DNA from: Siphonobacter sp048595215
GTDB taxonomy: Bacteria; Bacteroidota; Bacteroidia; Cytophagales; Spirosomataceae
Length of the DNA: 16,033 nucleotides
Assembly: GCF_048595215.1 (NCBI RefSeq)
Contig: NZ_JBMDWJ010000211.1
Location: 1 to 16,033, forward strand
Direction: 5' to 3'
The position numbers and the translations under genes were made by a program. This document shows positions 14,481-16,033 of this stretch, piece after piece (within the stretch, counting starts at the first letter, position 1; each line of letters opens with the position of its first letter). A model generated the notes under the pieces. The model worked only from the letters and a program-made list of their open reading frames with translations, searched no databases and was not told where the DNA came from.

Positions 14481-16033
14481 TTACTGAACGGGCTGATCGT
14501 CTTCCAGTAATTTATCCTTGTACTTCTGATAGAGGAAAGACGTAACCAGTAACAAGACCCCGACGCTCAGGAAAATGATGATTTTCCCGCCCGTGGGTAC
14601 GCGACTGAGATCAAAAATGAGCAGTTTCCCGAGTACAATACCAAAGAGAGCGATGCCGGACAGTCGGTATCGTTTTACTTTTTGAGTAAAGCCCAGTACA
14701 ATCAGTACTAGCGAGTAAACGCCCCAAAGGACGCTGAATCCGGCTTGTGTGGCTTGCAGGCGTTGTTCTTCGGCGTGCAGGGGATCAAGCAAAATCAGAT
14801 GCGTCATTAATTCCTGACTAAGAATCCATAGAGGAATGACATGGATGACGTACAGGAAACCGTTACGAATCTTTTTCCAGCCGGGCGTATGCTCGGGAAT
14901 CATTCGGTACAGGCCCCAGGTACACACGGCCAGGGAAGCGTACAGCAGAAAACGCAGGAACAACGGCGTAGCGGGGACTTTCAGGTACTGATTGACCAGC
15001 TCCAGAATGGGATGCTCAGCAACGATGTACAGAAACAGTAATCCCGAAAGTCCCAGACTAAAGGCTTTCCAGATCGCAAGCGAACGTCGGGACAAACTCC
15101 AGTGAACCAGCCCCAGATACAGAGCCGAGTAACTCAGAAACACTACTTTCTCAATAAGCGGAGCGTAGCGATTCACCTGGGTATTGAAATACCGTTCCCA
15201 TTCGGCCCAGCCAATAAAGTAGGCCGTTCCCAGCAGCAGAATCAGTAAACTGTTGGGGAAAAGACCCGTCCGGTCGCTTCGGTAGGATTGAAAAAGCATG
15301 AAGACCAGGGCCGCCAGATACAGGAAATTAGTCAGGAAGGTCCGGTTGAAATAGGGCAGATAGTCGGGGGATTGGATCACAGGATCGTACCAGTAAACGA
15401 AGACGGAACCCGCCGCCAGATAAATCAGGGCGATTCCGAACACCCGCAATAACCGCGAAGACCGATTAACGCCCAGGTAATACAAAGCCGCCGCCCCCGC
15501 TGCCCAAAGGATCGTAATCCAGTCGCCTTCTAATTGAATAGGCACGGCAACGATTAGAAAAACCAGCATTAAAGCCAGCGAAGTACGGGAGAGCACAGCA
15601 AAATTTCGCTGATGCATATACCACGCAATTCCCCCGTGTACCAGGCTGTTGGCTAAGGTAAATGCCGTAATGGTCAGCGTAGGGTAGTGGTGCTCATTAA
15701 GGATAAAGTAGGTCGGAAAAAAGTAAAAAATGGAATTCAGAATCATCAGCAGAATGGTACGGTTGTTCACGTACTCCTTCTGGAATAAGGGGTAAATCAG
15801 CTGATTGGCGTAGAGTTGTAAAAAGAAAACAGATCCGAATACCAGACTGATCCAGACGTAACCGGGCCGGTCGAATCCGTTGATGATAAAGGCGATGAAG
15901 ATGAGCCAGGTAAAACTGAACGCTGCCGTGTTCATCAACAGCCAGTTGCGTTGGTAGGCCAGAGCCAGTACGCCCGTGTTCAGAATCGTCATGTACACAA
16001 ACAGGCCCCAGGCGGCTCCGTTGCCACCGACTA
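14481..16033 (-). CDS. DUF2339 polytopic membrane protein, 5' end outside the window
   Basis: About 516 C-terminal residues are visible. The frame stays open to the window edge (upstream of the GTG at 15998 it reads VGGNGAAWGLFVY, without a stop), so the true start lies beyond. The protein consists of more than a dozen predicted membrane helices joined by short loops. Features typical of DUF2339 (PF10101) are the VPIQLEGDWITILWAAGAAAL segment, a C-terminal RLSGIALFGIVLGKLLIFDL helix with FDLS at its end, and a final SFLYQKYKD. Full-length members are roughly 700-900 aa, so about a third is probably missing. Its function is unknown; no catalytic motif is visible. The C-terminus is acidic and cytosolic (LLEDDQPVQ). 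It converges on the GH3 gene. Confidence 0.85.
   Translation of the reverse strand, partial: VGGNGAAWGLFVYMTILNTGVLALAYQRNWLLMNTAAFSFTWLIFIAFIINGFDRPGYVWISLVFGSVFFLQLYANQLIYPLFQKEYVNNRTILLMILNSIFYFFPTYFILNEHHYPTLTITAFTLANSLVHGGIAWYMHQRNFAVLSRTSLALMLVFLIVAVPIQLEGDWITILWAAGAAALYYLGVNRSSRLLRVFGIALIYLAAGSVFVYWYDPVIQSPDYLPYFNRTFLTNFLYLAALVFMLFQSYRSDRTGLFPNSLLILLLGTAYFIGWAEWERYFNTQVNRYAPLIEKVVFLSYSALYLGLVHWSLSRRSLAIWKAFSLGLSGLLFLYIVAEHPILELVNQYLKVPATPLFLRFLLYASLAVCTWGLYRMIPEHTPGWKKIRNGFLYVIHVIPLWILSQELMTHLILLDPLHAEEQRLQATQAGFSVLWGVYSLVLIVLGFTQKVKRYRLSGIALFGIVLGKLLIFDLSRVPTGGKIIIFLSVGVLLLVTSFLYQKYKDKLLEDDQPVQ

Overview
The window looks like an ordinary chromosomal stretch of a Bacteroidota bacterium, most likely a Cytophagales member of the Spirosoma/Siphonobacter type. 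This placement is an inference from protein flavour (DUF922, DUF2339, a FAN1-like VRR-NUC nuclease, a short HPF, a Cys-rich CWC protein), from -7 boxes of the Bacteroidota form TAnnTTTG, from the general lack of Shine-Dalgarno sequences, and from moderate G+C. No phage, transposase, integron, CRISPR or defence locus is visible.

Layout. 1-1490: a FUSC-type membrane protein (-) is divergent from a DEDDh 3'-5' exonuclease (+), which converges on pgk (-) across a shared bidirectional terminator. 2693-3400: the pgk/metE divergent region carries a -7 box for each side and a clear class-I cobalamin riboswitch, including a predicted L5-L13 kissing loop, then a long leader. 3401-8366 (+): cobalamin-independent methionine synthase metE, an acyl-CoA thioesterase, a small Cys-rich CWC protein and a FAN1-like nuclease. 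The two gaps around the thioesterase consist almost wholly of inverted heptanucleotide repeats. 8367-9717: a convergent gap with a hairpin and ten perfect copies of a 7-bp repeat, then an exported DUF922 protein with an HEQLH motif (-). 9911-11779 (+): short ribosome hibernation factor with a terminator, then an exported alditol-oxidase-like FAD lipoprotein. 12019-14412 (+): an exported GH3 glycosidase. 14481-end (-): a polytopic DUF2339 protein cut by the window edge.

Functionally these are mostly independent units: glycolysis (pgk), B12-controlled methionine synthesis (metE), DNA repair (FAN1, possibly the exonuclease), stationary-phase ribosome storage (HPF), and envelope or carbohydrate functions (GH3, FAD oxidoreductase, DUF922). 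The least ordinary signal is non-coding. Five separate intergenic tracts are built from 7-nt units sharing the pattern TTnnnnG (consensus about TT[TG]N[CT][AG]G), from degenerate inverted pairs at 5714-5810 and 6210-6364 to a perfect 10-copy array at 8553-8622. They look like members of one heptad-repeat family.
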